Positions 1-9,235 of a stretch of DNA of 64,000 nt are shown here, piece after piece. The notes beneath the pieces are model-generated. The model was not told where the DNA came from and searched no databases. It saw only the letters and a list, made by a program, of their open reading frames with translations. The stretch spans positions 49,009-113,008 of the forward strand of contig NZ_CABVPX010000025.1 in assembly GCF_902499125.1 (NCBI RefSeq), written 5' to 3'. The stretch comes from Burkholderia arboris. GTDB lineage: Bacteria > Pseudomonadota > Gammaproteobacteria > Burkholderiales > Burkholderiaceae. Position 1 is the stretch's first letter. Each line of letters starts with the position of its first letter. The position numbers were made by a program, and so were the translations under genes.

Positions 1-3000
1 GCGCGCGAAGCCGTTCGTGAAGTCCGGCGTGAGCCCGATGCCCATGTCGCCCCACGTGCGGGCGGCGAGCGTGTCGCCGCGGCGCACCGCGAGCGGCCCG
101 AGCGTCGTGCCGACGAACTTCGCGATCGAGCCGTCCGGACCGAACACCTGCGCGATCTCGCCGGCGCCGGCCTCGACCTTCGCGCTGGCCGCGAACGGGT
201 ACTTCGTCGCGAGCGAGTTCTGGAACGGCTGGTAGACCTGCGCGTTCCACACCTTGTTGACTTCGGTACTGGCCGGCTGGATCACGACCGCGAACGCCTG
301 CATCAGCGGCCGCACGAGCAGCGGACGCAGCGACTTGCGTTGCGAATCGGTGAGGCCCGTCAGCATCTGCTCGTCGACGAGCTTCAGCGAATCGGCGAGT
401 TCCGAACCGTTGCCGTCGAGCGTCTGCTGCATCAGCTGGCGCGCGCCCGGGCCCGGGTCGCCCTGGTTCTTGATCACGTTGAAGCGCGTGCGGACCTTCG
501 ACAGCGAATCCATGTAGCCCTTGAGCATCGACGTGCCGTCATGCGTCGCGACGATCCGCGCGAGCCCGACGAACTCCTGGCCGATCGGACCCATCGGCAC
601 CTCGGCCGGATTGCCGTTGATGTCGATGTTGGCGGCCGCCACCTGGCCGGCCTGCGAGCGCGAGAACAGCTGCTTGACCCAGTTCACGACGCCGGTCTGC
701 GCCTTCTTGATCGTCACGTTCGCGAGCGACGGGTTGTCCCACGACGTCTGGTCGTACGCAGTCTCGAGGATCTTGCGGATCGGCGAATCCTGCGGGTCGC
801 CGAGGCGGTTCATCCCGTCGACGGCCTGGCCGAAGCTGCTGAAGCCCTGCACCGCGATGCCCTGCATGAACTTCTGCCAGTGCTGCGCGTACTCGGTCTT
901 GTACATGCCGACGAGCGTCTTCTGGATCTGCTCGGGGCTGCCCTCGAGCGTCAGGTCGTCCTGCGTCGACGTGTTCAGCACCCAGTCCTTCGCCTGCAGT
1001 TCCTTGGTCGCCGCATCGCGGATCGCCGGCTGCACGTAGTCGAACCACGCTTCGCGCGTGAACGTGCCCGGAATCGCGTAGCTGCCGGCCACGAGTCCCT
1101 GGTTGCCGTCGCCGACGATGCGCGCGATGGTCATCGGCGCGAAGCGGGTCGACGCGCGTGCCTTGATTTCCTCGTAGACGCGCTGGCGGGCCGGCATGCC
1201 GCGCACGACGCGGCGCAGGTTCTCGCGGGTCTGGTCGACGAGCGCGAGGTTCGCGTCGATCATCGGCCAGTCGTTGTCGTTCACGCGGGACAGGTAGAAC
1301 GAGATCATGCGCTCGGCGCTCTTGATCATCTCGTCACGCGGCATGTTGCCGCGATTCGTCTCGAGCCAGCCGCGCCAGAAGCGGGCGAGCTGGTCGGTCA
1401 GATGCGCCTGTTCGACGTGACGCTTGTCGGACAGCATCAGGTACGTCTTCAGCGCGTTGTACGCGTCCTGCACGTTGGTCGGCGATGCATCGCTGTAGAG
1501 GCCGCCCTGCGGTGCGGCAGCCTGTTGCGGAGCGGCGGCCGGCGTGGTGCCGGATGCGGCCAGCGCGGCGCCGGCCAGCGGCGCGGTGCCTGCCGCGTTC
1601 GTCGAGACCGGCAGCGTGCCGCCCTGTACCGCGCCCGATTCGGGCGGGCGCGTCATCGGCACGAGCTGCTCGGGGTGCGCGTTCACGTCCTTCATGAACG
1701 ACGCGAGGTTTTGCGACACGGGGACCAGCAGGATCTGGCGCACGCCGTTGTAGTACTCGGTCAGCAGGTGCTGCTCGAGACGGTCGCCCTGGTACAGGCC
1801 GAGCGACACCGACAGCGGCTTGTCGCGGCGGAACTGTTCGAGCTGTTCGATCCGGTCTTCGAGGATGTCCATCGCCTGCAGGCGCGACTGCAGGTCGTTG
1901 CGGCCCTGCTGCAGGCGCGTGACGTTGTCGAGATCGGCCTGCACGTTCGAGACGAGCTGCTGGTTGCCGATCGTCGACCAGGTCCAGCCGCCGAGCGCGA
2001 TCGCGAGCGCCGCGACGAAGCCGAAGAAGGTCGCGTAGCGCAGCCGCGTCTTGGTCGGGCTCGCGAACTGGCGCACCGTTTGACGGTCGGCGAAGATCAC
2101 CTTCGAGAACAGGTCGCGCAGGAAGAAGCCGTTCTTCGAGAACGCGCTGTGCGGTTTCGGCAGCGCGTTCCCGTCGAGGCCGAAGCGGTGCGCGATGCGC
2201 TGCGCGGCCGTGCTGTTGGTTTCGCCTTCCTGCAACGCGCTGGTGAAGTAGAAGCCGCGGAAGATCGGCTTGTACTGGAACGGGTTGTTCTCGAACAGCG
2301 TCGCGAGGAACGCGCGCAGCGACGGCTTGATCGTCGAGAATTCGAGCGGGAAGCTCAGCTGGCCCGGCGACAGCTGGTTGCCGCGCGACAGCGACAGCTG
2401 CGCGACGCTGATCTCTTTCAGCCCTTCGTAGAGCTCCTCGAAGTGCGTGTCGAATTGCGCGACGACGTCACGCTTGTCGTCGGGCTCGTAGGGCAGGGTG
2501 GCGCCCCACACGCGGTCGTACTCGTGCTTGTCGCTGCTGCTGAAGAATTCGGTGAAGCCGGTGATCAGGTCGGCCTTCGTGAACATCACGTAGACCGGCG
2601 CGAACACTTCCAGCTTTTCCGTCAGCTCCTGAACGCGCTGGCGGAGGTTCTTCGCGAGGTTGATCGCGAACTCGGGGCGGTTGCCGGTGAGTTCGGCGAT
2701 GCTCGCGGTGACGATGATGCCGTTGATCGGCGCCTTCGGACGATAGCGCTTGAGCAGGCCGAGGAAGCCGAGCCACTCGCTGCGGTCTTCTTCGTGCACC
2801 GAGTAGCGGCCGGCCGTGTCGAGCAGGATCCCTTCGGTCGTGAAGAACCAGTCGCAGTTACGCGTGCCGCCGATGCCGTGGATCACGGCGCTGTTCTTGT
2901 CCGCGAACGGGAACTGCAGGCCGGAATTGAGCACGGCGCTGCTCTTGCCCGCCGCCGGGTTGCCGATCACGATGTACCACGGCAGTTCGTACAGCGCGGA

Positions 3001-3372
3001 GCCGCCCGATACCTGGCCGATCTTCGACGTCTTGATCGTCTTCACCGCGTCCGACAGGCGCGTGCGCAGCACGTCGAGGTCGGCCGTCTTCGCGTCGGGC
3101 GCGAGCGCGGCGGCGGCGGGCGCGGTGATCTTGCCGGTTTCCGCCTGCTCTTCCAGTACCTGGCCGAGCTGCTGGTTCGCACGCTTCACGCGCCAGCGGC
3201 GCCACAGCGCGACGACGAGCCACAGCGCGAGGATCGCCGCAAAAGCCATTGCCGCCCACAGGAGCGGCAACTGCAGCATGTCGGCGACGATGAAGAGAAT
3301 GGCCGCTAGCGCGACGATCCCGACAATCGAGAGCGTACGCGGATGAGTCAGCACGTTGAGGATGCGTTGCAT
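1..3372 (-). CDS. tssM: TssM/IcmF, type VI secretion inner-membrane subunit (C-terminus off the window)
   Basis: This is the large inner-membrane protein of the T6SS TssJLM envelope complex, which holds the baseplate and sheath at the cell envelope. 1,124 codons are visible from the ATG at 3372 and the gene runs off the left edge. Two membrane segments lie at about residues 13-57 and a third at about 440-460, before a long periplasmic part. A Walker A motif GNPAAGKS sits at residues 137-144, followed by DTAGRY and TKAD, the GTPase-like domain of IcmF proteins. The NTPase residues look intact. No strong ribosome site precedes the ATG. The neighbouring peptidoglycan peptidase supports the assignment. 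The family is certain; the end of the gene is not visible. Confidence 0.96.
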   Translation of the reverse strand, partial: MQRILNVLTHPRTLSIVGIVALAAILFIVADMLQLPLLWAAMAFAAILALWLVVALWRRWRVKRANQQLGQVLEEQAETGKITAPAAAALAPDAKTADLDVLRTRLSDAVKTIKTSKIGQVSGGSALYELPWYIVIGNPAAGKSSAVLNSGLQFPFADKNSAVIHGIGGTRNCDWFFTTEGILLDTAGRYSVHEEDRSEWLGFLGLLKRYRPKAPINGIIVTASIAELTGNRPEFAINLAKNLRQRVQELTEKLEVFAPVYVMFTKADLITGFTEFFSSSDKHEYDRVWGATLPYEPDDKRDVVAQFDTHFEELYEGLKEISVAQLSLSRGNQLSPGQLSFPLEFSTIKPSLRAFLATLFENNPFQYKPIFRGFYFTSALQEGETNSTAAQRIAHRFGLDGNALPKPHSAFSKNGFFLRDLFSKVIFADRQTVRQFASPTKTRLRYATFFGFVAALAIALGGWTWSTIGNQQLVSNVQADLDNVTRLQQGRNDLQSRLQAMDILEDRIEQLEQFRRDKPLSVSLGLYQGDRLEQHLLTEYYNGVRQILLVPVSQNLASFMKDVNAHPEQLVPMTRPPESGAVQGGTLPVSTNAAGTAPLAGAALAASGTTPAAAPQQAAAPQGGLYSDASPTNVQDAYNALKTYLMLSDKRHVEQAHLTDQLARFWRGWLETNRGNMPRDEMIKSAERMISFYLSRVNDNDWPMIDANLALVDQTRENLRRVVRGMPARQRVYEEIKARASTRFAPMTIARIVGDGNQGLVAGSYAIPGTFTREAWFDYVQPAIRDAATKELQAKDWVLNTSTQDDLTLEGSPEQIQKTLVGMYKTEYAQHWQKFMQGIAVQGFSSFGQAVDGMNRLGDPQDSPIRKILETAYDQTSWDNPSLANVTIKKAQTGVVNWVKQLFSRSQAGQVAAANIDINGNPAEVPMGPIGQEFVGLARIVATHDGTSMLKGYMDSLSKVRTRFNVIKNQGDPGPGARQLMQQTLDGNGSELADSLKLVDEQMLTGLTDSQRKSLRPLLVRPLMQAFAVVIQPASTEVNKVWNAQVYQPFQNSLATKYPFAASAKVEAGAGEIAQVFGPDGSIAKFVGTTLGPLAVRRGDTLAARTWGDMGIGLTPDFTNGFAR

Positions 3373-3673
3373 AGGACGTTCAGGTTCCGGTGCGATTCGG
3401 TGAGGCGACGCAGGCGCGCCGAGCGGCAAGGGTGGCGCCGCGATGTGTCGCCATGCTGTCAAACGGGATGAAGGGGGCTGGCATCAATGCGCCCGCGGCA
3501 TCGGAGAAGGCGCGCGCATTAATGAAAGGACGCTGTGAGATTTAAAACGGAAGCGGCGGCCGGAAAAAATCGCGCACCGGAATGCCCGAGTTTCTGCGTC
3601 GCCCATATCGTTTCCTGCCGGGATATTAAAAAGCCCCATGCCGCCCTCATTATTTCCTGTCCGGCAGCCCTGG
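3373..3673. other. Intergenic region between the TagX-like gene and tssM
   Basis: This 301-base gap separates two minus-strand genes. It is more AT-rich around 3530-3640 than the flanking genes. I see no convincing reading frame, RNA gene or terminator hairpin. It may hold a promoter for tssM, but no clear -35/-10 pair could be assigned. Confidence 0.4.
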
Positions 3674-4519
3674 CTAGCTGCCGCGTCCCAGTTTAAAACC
3701 GGGTTTATGGTATTCCACGTGCCCGAGATCCATCATTTTCCATCGGCCGCCCCAGGTCAGGCCGACTTGCTCGGCGACCTGGCCGTACAACTGATAGCCT
3801 CGCATCGCCCACGGATCTTTCTCGGAAATGACCAGCTTGCCGTCGCGCAGGAATGCGTTATCGGCCGCCAGCCCGAATTGGTGATAACTCTGGAAGGCTG
3901 CCGCGTTGGTCACGTTGCTGCCCATCTGCGCCAGCCGGTTCTGCCGATCCGGGCTCCGGTAACCTTCCAGCAGCGCCATTTCATAACCGTATTGTTCGTG
4001 CATGATCTTGTAGACCAGCAGCAAACGCGTACGGAAATCCGGGTCCAGCAGGTTCCAGTCGCGGCTCGCATCCTTCAGCGCCGGACGGATCTGTTCGACT
4101 TCCTTGGTGGCGAAGACTTCCGGCGGCAGCGGCGGGGGCGGCACGAGTTGTTCGCCCTGCAGCAGCGCGGCGATTTTCTCGTCGGGCACGCGCGCCGTGT
4201 CGTCGTACTGGAACAATTGCCGGCCGCGTAACGCAATGGCGACCAATGGCGGCGTCGCAAGAATACCTGCCGATACCATAATCATCAAGCGCCGCCGGAT
4301 CAGTAAATTTTGCACATCGCTTAATGCGCCGCGCGTAACGCTTGCCGATTTAACAATCTGACTCCGCGTCCGGGCGGCGCGATCGTTCGCACGGCGCGTA
4401 AGACGGCCGTGAAACTGGGCAACGGATTCGAAAACGGTCGCGCGGATACCCGGTAAAAGCAACAGTGCCGCAACCGCGACGGCAAGGGCGAAATAGGCGA
4501 CGAGTGCGACGGCAATCAA
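3674..4519 (-). CDS. TagX-like membrane-anchored M15 (VanY-type) peptidoglycan peptidase
   Basis: The protein has 281 residues from a TTG start at 4519, chosen because GGGGA lies about 7 bases upstream. Membrane segments fall at about residues 2-24 and 78-97, and the rest is periplasmic. The C-terminal half is a VanY/M15 domain: EGYRSP at 185-190, the metal-binding pattern H213-x6-D220, and D264-L-G-H-V-E-Y-H271. M15 enzymes are zinc D,D- or L,D-peptidases acting on stem peptides. TagX of Acinetobacter is an L,D-endopeptidase needed for T6SS assembly. Position next to tssM suggests the same job here, clearing peptidoglycan for the apparatus. The family is clear; the exact bond cut is inferred. 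Confidence 0.88.
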   Translation of the reverse strand: MIAVALVAYFALAVAVAALLLLPGIRATVFESVAQFHGRLTRRANDRAARTRSQIVKSASVTRGALSDVQNLLIRRRLMIMVSAGILATPPLVAIALRGRQLFQYDDTARVPDEKIAALLQGEQLVPPPPLPPEVFATKEVEQIRPALKDASRDWNLLDPDFRTRLLLVYKIMHEQYGYEMALLEGYRSPDRQNRLAQMGSNVTNAAAFQSYHQFGLAADNAFLRDGKLVISEKDPWAMRGYQLYGQVAEQVGLTWGGRWKMMDLGHVEYHKPGFKLGRGS

Positions 4520-4640
4520 AGAAATCCCCGGAAATTGGAATTGATTGTGTTTTGCAATGCTTGCTCTTAGAATCAGGCTGCTTCGAGAGGCCGGGCTATA
4601 TTATCGCGGTGAATTAAACCAGGATTCAATGAGACGCTGA

Positions 4641-5621
4641 ATGAGTGCGCCGGAAAATTCAAATTCGAAAACTCCGCCCAGCCTGCTGTCCGATACTAAA
4701 CCGGCAGGCGAGGGAGGACCTCGGCAGTCGCGCATTCTCGCGGATCTGGAAGGACGTGTCACGCCGCCCGCCGAGCCGCCGCGCCGTTCGCTGAAGGCGC
4801 CGATCGCGGCCGTCGTTGCTTTGGTGGTGGCCGTCGGCGGCTGGGGCGCATGGCGCATGCAGCAGCCGTCGGGCGAGCAACCCGCCGCCGTCGCGGCCGT
4901 GACGCCGCCCGCAGCGGCTGCGCCGGCCAAGGCCGCACCGGCCAGCGATACGGCCGTACAGGTCGCGCAGAATGGCGCGTCCGCCGCATCCGCTGTGCAA
5001 CCGGCCACGATCGTCAACGACGATGCAGCCTCCCAGTCCGTTGCATCCGCATCCGCTTCGTCCGCGTCTGCCGCGGACGGCAGCCGCCTGTCGCGCGCAC
5101 TTGCCAATGGCGCCGATGACGCGTCGGGCGCGGCCACGGGCGGTGCGGCCGCAACTGCCGCGGCCGCCGCAGCCGCGACGACCAAGGCCGCGAAGGCCGA
5201 CGCCGCGAAGAGCGCGAAGGTCGCCGCGCACGGCAAGGCCGACACGAAGGCCGATGCGAAGGCGGAAGCCCGCAAGCATCACAAGGAACAGCAGGCCGAA
5301 CTCGCGCAGGCGAAGAAGCGTCGCGATGCGACGCCGGCCCGTACCGCGAAGGCTGGCGGGAAGGACGATCCGGATGCCGATCTGCTCGCGGCGCTCGTCG
5401 CGCGCACGAAGCCGGCCGACAAGAAACTCGCCGCCCAGAAGGGGCAGGCCGTGCCGACCAAGGCGGCCGCGGCGACCGGCGGCTCGCTGGGGGCGCGCGT
5501 GAAGGAGTGTTCGGAGCGCGGTTTCTTCGAGGATCAGCTGTGCCGCTGGCGCGTGTGCGACGGCCACTGGGGCAAGGATCCCGCGTGCCCGAGCGCCGCC
5601 CAGTCGGAGACGCGGCAGTAA
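4641..5621 (+). CDS. T6SS-adjacent Ala-rich single-pass membrane protein with a cysteine-containing C-terminal tail
   Basis: The protein has 326 residues. One membrane segment lies at about residues 53-71 after a polar N-terminus, followed by roughly 200 residues of low-complexity Ala/Lys/Pro sequence. A compact C-terminal segment of about 40 residues carries four cysteines (C290, C301, C306, C316) plus several aromatic residues. This looks like a cytoplasmic N-terminus, a flexible periplasmic linker and a small disulfide-bonded end domain. It is transcribed divergently from the TagX-like gene across about 120 bases, so it probably belongs to the T6SS cluster. I recognise no enzyme motif, and its function is unknown. 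Confidence 0.8.
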   Translation: MSAPENSNSKTPPSLLSDTKPAGEGGPRQSRILADLEGRVTPPAEPPRRSLKAPIAAVVALVVAVGGWGAWRMQQPSGEQPAAVAAVTPPAAAAPAKAAPASDTAVQVAQNGASAASAVQPATIVNDDAASQSVASASASSASAADGSRLSRALANGADDASGAATGGAAATAAAAAAATTKAAKADAAKSAKVAAHGKADTKADAKAEARKHHKEQQAELAQAKKRRDATPARTAKAGGKDDPDADLLAALVARTKPADKKLAAQKGQAVPTKAAAATGGSLGARVKECSERGFFEDQLCRWRVCDGHWGKDPACPSAAQSETRQ

Positions 5622-5652
5622 CGCGTCCTGCGTATGCCGCCCGGTCTTGTCC

Positions 5653-5680
5653 GCGCCGCCCGTTGGGCGGCGCGTTGCTT
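5653..5680 (+). terminator. Possible terminator after the Ala-rich T6SS-adjacent gene
   Basis: A 9-bp perfect stem (GCGCCGCCC / GGGCGGCGC, 5653-5661 and 5665-5673) with a GTT loop is followed by GTTGCTTTG. The T-tract is poor, so this is only a candidate. Confidence 0.4.
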
Positions 5681-5827
5681 TGGGGGCAGGGAAGCTGCCG
5701 GTATGATGCGGCCTGAGACTGTCACGCGTGCGTCACGCCCGTCGGGCATACGTCTCCTTTCCTTTCCCGGCGCGGGCTCGCGACCCGCGATGCGCGGCGC
5801 GGCGCGCGCCGCACGACCTTCGACACG

Positions 5828-6856
5828 ATGGACCTGATCGTACAGACTTACGGCGCGGATACGTCCGGCATGGTGTGCGGATTCCGCTTCGTTCCGGGCG
5901 GATCCGGCGCGATGCTCGATGCCGACGCGGCCGCCGCGTGGCTGCGCACGTGCCGCGAGCACGGCGCGGGCGCATCGGGCGATTTCGTCTGGCTGCACTT
6001 CAATCTCGCGCACGGCGCGAGCGAGCGCTGGATGCGCACGCATCTCGGGTTGCCCGACAGCTTCTTCGAATTCCTTCACGAAGGCTCGCGTTCGACACGC
6101 ATCGAGCAGGAAGACGGCGCGTTGCGCGCGATCGTCAACGACGTGATGTTCAACCTCGAGCTGACGCCGTCGGAGATCGCGACGCTGTTCGTCCACGTCG
6201 AGCGGCGCATCATGGTGACCGCACGGCTCAAGCCGTTGCGTTCGGTCGACACGCTGCGCGCGTGCGTGCGCGACGGCGAGCAGTTCCGGTCGCCCGCGGA
6301 GCTGCTCGTGCACCTGCTGCGCGACCAGGCCGACCTGCTGAGCCAGATCATGCGGCGCACGAGCGTCGACGTCGACCGCATCGAGGATCGCTTCCTGTCG
6401 CAGCGGCTCACGTCGAGCCGCATCGAACTCGGCGCGATGCGCCGCACGCTGACGCGCCTGCAGCGCATGCTCGCGCCGGAGCCCGGCTCGATCTTCCGGC
6501 TGCTCGCGAAGCCGCCCGCGTGGCTGCATATGGAAGACGTGCAGGAGCTGCGCGAATCGACCGAAGAGTTCTCGCTGGTGCTCGCCGATCTCGCGGGACT
6601 CAACGAGCGGATCAAGCTGCTGCAGGAAGAGATCGGCTCGCGCCTCGACGAGCAGAACAACCGGACGCTGTTCACGCTGACGCTCGTGACCGTGATCGCG
6701 CTGCCGATCAACATCGTCGCCGGCTTCTTCGGGATGAACGTCGGCGGCGTGCCGTTCTCGGAGAACAAGCACGGCTTCTGGATGATGGTGCTGCTCGTTG
6801 CGGGCTTCACGGCGCTGGCCGCATGGTGGGCGTTCCGGCGCCGCAACGACCGCTAG
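5828..6856 (+). CDS. zntB: ZntB/CorA-family divalent cation transporter
   Basis: The protein has 342 residues and is a member of the CorA superfamily of pentameric inner-membrane metal channels. A long cytoplasmic N-terminal domain with helical segments precedes two C-terminal membrane helices. The signature GMN motif is at about residues 301-303 in the loop after the first helix. The short FGMNVGG context and the length (ZntB is about 327 residues) fit zinc transporter ZntB better than Mg2+ channel CorA, but the ion cannot be decided from sequence alone. The gene stands alone on the plus strand. Confidence 0.9.
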   Translation: MDLIVQTYGADTSGMVCGFRFVPGGSGAMLDADAAAAWLRTCREHGAGASGDFVWLHFNLAHGASERWMRTHLGLPDSFFEFLHEGSRSTRIEQEDGALRAIVNDVMFNLELTPSEIATLFVHVERRIMVTARLKPLRSVDTLRACVRDGEQFRSPAELLVHLLRDQADLLSQIMRRTSVDVDRIEDRFLSQRLTSSRIELGAMRRTLTRLQRMLAPEPGSIFRLLAKPPAWLHMEDVQELRESTEEFSLVLADLAGLNERIKLLQEEIGSRLDEQNNRTLFTLTLVTVIALPINIVAGFFGMNVGGVPFSENKHGFWMMVLLVAGFTALAAWWAFRRRNDR

Positions 6857-6877
6857 CGCAAGCGCCGCATCACCGTA

Positions 6878-7030
6878 TCAACGCAGCAACGCGATCGCGC
6901 GTTCGCCGATCACCATCCCGAGCAGGCCGACGAGCGCAACGAGCGGCGGGGCCGGCGAGCGCACGTGCAGCAACGCGTACAGCACGCCGACGCCGAGGCC
7001 CACCGCGAGCGAGGTCACGTAATCCATCAT
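6878..7030 (-). CDS. XapX domain small membrane protein
   Basis: This 50-residue protein starts at the ATG at 7030, immediately followed by a second ATG. It is hydrophobic, with two short membrane-compatible stretches around a conserved core VRSPAPPLVALVGLLGM (residues 23-39). This matches the XapX domain, a family of about 50 residues known almost only by name and found in many proteobacteria. The ribosome site overlaps the end of the upstream gap (GGGAGACCGCC before the ATG). It lies between the ZntB gene and the quinone oxidoreductase on the same strand as the latter, 24 bases downstream of it, so the two may be cotranscribed. Function is unknown. Confidence 0.8.
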   Translation of the reverse strand: MMDYVTSLAVGLGVGVLYALLHVRSPAPPLVALVGLLGMVIGERAIALLR

Positions 7031-7054
7031 GGCGGTCTCCCGTGCGGTCCGGCG

Positions 7055-8032
7055 TCAGGGCTTGAGGATCACGCGCTCGCGCGCGCCGGCCAGCACCGCG
7101 CGGTAGGCGTCGCGCGCGCGCTCGAGCGGGTACACGTAGTCGTCGCCGATCGGGAACGGACGCAGCGTGCCGTTGCCGAAGCCGGGCGCGAGCGTGTCGA
7201 GGATCTGCGCGACCGCGTCGCCGCCGAGCTGCAGCGAATCGATCCCCACGAACGTATGCTGGCCGCGATAGAACGCGAAGATGTCGAACGGTACGCTGCG
7301 CTCGATCGTCGAGATGAAGATCTGCCGCGCGCCGATCGCCATCGATGCGTTCGCGGCTTCGAAATACGGGCTGCCGACCGTGTTGTAGACGATGTCCGCG
7401 CCGTGGCCGCCGGTGGCCGCGCGTACCGCGTCGGCCACCTGTTCCTTCGACGCGTCGATCATATGCACGTCGCCCGACGCGTGGCCGCGATAGCCGCCGG
7501 CACTGCGCTCGACGCCGATCACGGTCGCGCCGCGCGCGCTCGCGAGCTGGATCGCGGCCTGGCCGACCTTGCCGTTCGCGCCGAACACGAGCACGACGTC
7601 GCCGGCCGCCGGCATGCCGGCGCGGCGCAGGCCCTCGTACGCGGTGACGAACGGCACGCCCACGCCGGCCGCTTCGTCGAGCGTCAGCACGGCCGGCTTG
7701 CGGCGCACGTGTGCGGCATCCAGCACGAGCCATTGCGCGTGCGAGCCGTCCCGCCCGACGCCGAGATCGCCGCCCGAACCCCACACCGGCGCGCCGATCC
7801 AGCCGTCCGGGCCGCTGCGCACGATGCCGGCCCAATCGCGCCCGGGCGTACGCGGCCACACCGCGTGCGGCATGCGGCCGAGCGCGGCCTTCACGTCGCT
7901 CGGGTTCACGCCGGCCGCGCGCACCTCGATCAGCATCTGGCCGCCGGCCGGTACGGGCGTGTCGATTTCCCGGACCCGGGCGTCGAGCGACTCGATGTCG
8001 GCGGCGGGGGTGTCGAAGCGGATGCTGCGCAT
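7055..8032 (-). CDS. Zinc-type alcohol dehydrogenase-like / quinone oxidoreductase (MDR superfamily)
   Basis: The 325-residue start at 8032 is preferred over longer upstream frames because ACGGAG lies 7 bases before it. The protein has an N-terminal GroES-like domain and a Rossmann domain with VFGANGKVGQAA at residues 149-160, an NADPH-binding loop of the quinone oxidoreductase branch. The structural and catalytic zinc cysteines of classical alcohol dehydrogenases are absent, so it probably uses NADPH to reduce quinones or activated enones. It is divergent from a LysR regulator 162 bases away, which likely controls it. The physiological substrate is unknown. Confidence 0.9.
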   Translation of the reverse strand: MRSIRFDTPAADIESLDARVREIDTPVPAGGQMLIEVRAAGVNPSDVKAALGRMPHAVWPRTPGRDWAGIVRSGPDGWIGAPVWGSGGDLGVGRDGSHAQWLVLDAAHVRRKPAVLTLDEAAGVGVPFVTAYEGLRRAGMPAAGDVVLVFGANGKVGQAAIQLASARGATVIGVERSAGGYRGHASGDVHMIDASKEQVADAVRAATGGHGADIVYNTVGSPYFEAANASMAIGARQIFISTIERSVPFDIFAFYRGQHTFVGIDSLQLGGDAVAQILDTLAPGFGNGTLRPFPIGDDYVYPLERARDAYRAVLAGARERVILKP

Positions 8033-8193
8033 GATGATCTCCGTGACGGATGGCTGCCGCGCGGCCCGGCAGGCCGGCGCGTGCGGCGGATGAAAACGAT
8101 GCATGCAGTCTAGTAGGCCCGGTTTGACGCGGAAACGTGCAAAGGCGGATGATTGTTTTGCGTTTTCCGCATAGCCCAAACCGAAGGTCACGA

Positions 8194-9114
8194 ATGGACG
8201 ACTTCCTTTCCCCGCACCTGGCGCTGTTCGTCGACGTGGTCGACCAGCAGAGTTTCTCGGCGGCGGCGCGCCGGCTCGGCGTCGCCGCGTCGTCGGTCAC
8301 GCGGCGCATCGATCGCCTCGAAGCGCAGCTCGGCATCCGCCTCCTGCATCGCACCACGCACGCGCTGCGGCCGACCGAGGCCGGGCAGCTGCTGTACGGG
8401 CGCGCGACGCGCATGCTGGCCGAACTGCGCGGCCTGCAGGAGGATCTGCACAGCCAGCACGACGAGCCGGGCGGGCTGCTGCGCGTCGACTGCCCGGCGC
8501 CGTTCGGCCGGCGGCACCTGATGGCCGCGCTGGCCGCGTTCATGCAGCGTCATCCGGCGCTGCAGGTCGACCTGGTGCTGACCGACAGCATGGTCGACCT
8601 GCAGGGCGCGCGGCTCGGCTCCGACGTTGACCTCGCGGTGCGCATCGGCCCGCTCGAGGACACGCGCTTCGTCGCGACGACGCTGGCGCCGCAACGGCGC
8701 GTGCTGTGCGCGAGCGGTGCGTACCTCGCGCGGCGCGGTGCGCCCGAATCGCCGGACGCGCTCGCCGGTCACGACTGTCTCGCATGGCATGGCACGCCGC
8801 CGCCGGGCGCGTGGCGCTTCGGCGAGCGTCGCCACGTGCCCGTGCAGCCGCGGTTTCGCAGCAATCACTCGGAGGCGTTGCTCGAAGCGGCGATCGACGG
8901 GCTCGGACTCGCGCACCTGCCGACCTGGCTCGCCGGGGACGCGCTGCGCGACGGACGGTTGCATGCGGTGCTGCCGCAGTACGCGGCGGCGCCCGAAACG
9001 GCGACGATCCACGTGTTGCGCCAGCAGGCGCGCGGCAGTGCGCGCACCTCGCGGCTCGTCGCGTTCCTCGCCACGTGGTTCGCGCAGCCGGCGTGGGACG
9101 CCGCGTGGGCGTGA
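8194..9114 (+). CDS. LysR-family transcriptional regulator
   Basis: The protein has 306 residues. The ATG at 8194 is chosen because AAGG precedes it and the LysR N-terminus (DDFLSPHLALFVDVVDQQSF) begins there. The winged helix-turn-helix spans about residues 18-62 (SFSAAARRLGVAASSVTRRI), followed by the periplasmic-binding-protein-like effector domain. LysR proteins commonly control a divergent neighbour, here the quinone oxidoreductase at 7055-8032. The subgroup resembles regulators that respond to small aromatic or redox-active ligands, but the ligand cannot be read from sequence. Confidence 0.93.
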   Translation: MDDFLSPHLALFVDVVDQQSFSAAARRLGVAASSVTRRIDRLEAQLGIRLLHRTTHALRPTEAGQLLYGRATRMLAELRGLQEDLHSQHDEPGGLLRVDCPAPFGRRHLMAALAAFMQRHPALQVDLVLTDSMVDLQGARLGSDVDLAVRIGPLEDTRFVATTLAPQRRVLCASGAYLARRGAPESPDALAGHDCLAWHGTPPPGAWRFGERRHVPVQPRFRSNHSEALLEAAIDGLGLAHLPTWLAGDALRDGRLHAVLPQYAAAPETATIHVLRQQARGSARTSRLVAFLATWFAQPAWDAAWA

Positions 9115-9135
9115 CGGCGAGCGGGCGCCGCGCGG

Positions 9136-9165
9136 AAATAAAAAAGGGCCTCGCATGCGAGGCCC
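9136..9165 (-). terminator. Rho-independent terminator of the M1 peptidase gene
   Basis: A perfect palindrome (arms GGGCCTCGCA and TGCGAGGCCC, 9146-9165) is followed on the minus strand by a T-run (AAATAAAAAA at 9136-9145 on the plus strand). There is no T-run on the plus side, so it serves the minus-strand peptidase gene. Confidence 0.8.
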
Positions 9166-9235
9166 GTCAAAGGTCGGAGAAGCCGGTACGCCGGCCGGCG
9201 CCGCGGGCTGCGCGGCACCGGCCGGAGGCGCACCG

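Noticed and set aside
340..3309. 989-codon open frame on the plus strand
   Set aside because: It lies opposite tssM. Its composition is Arg/Ala/Val/Leu-rich antisense of high-GC coding DNA, with no motifs. TssM on the minus strand has clear family motifs.
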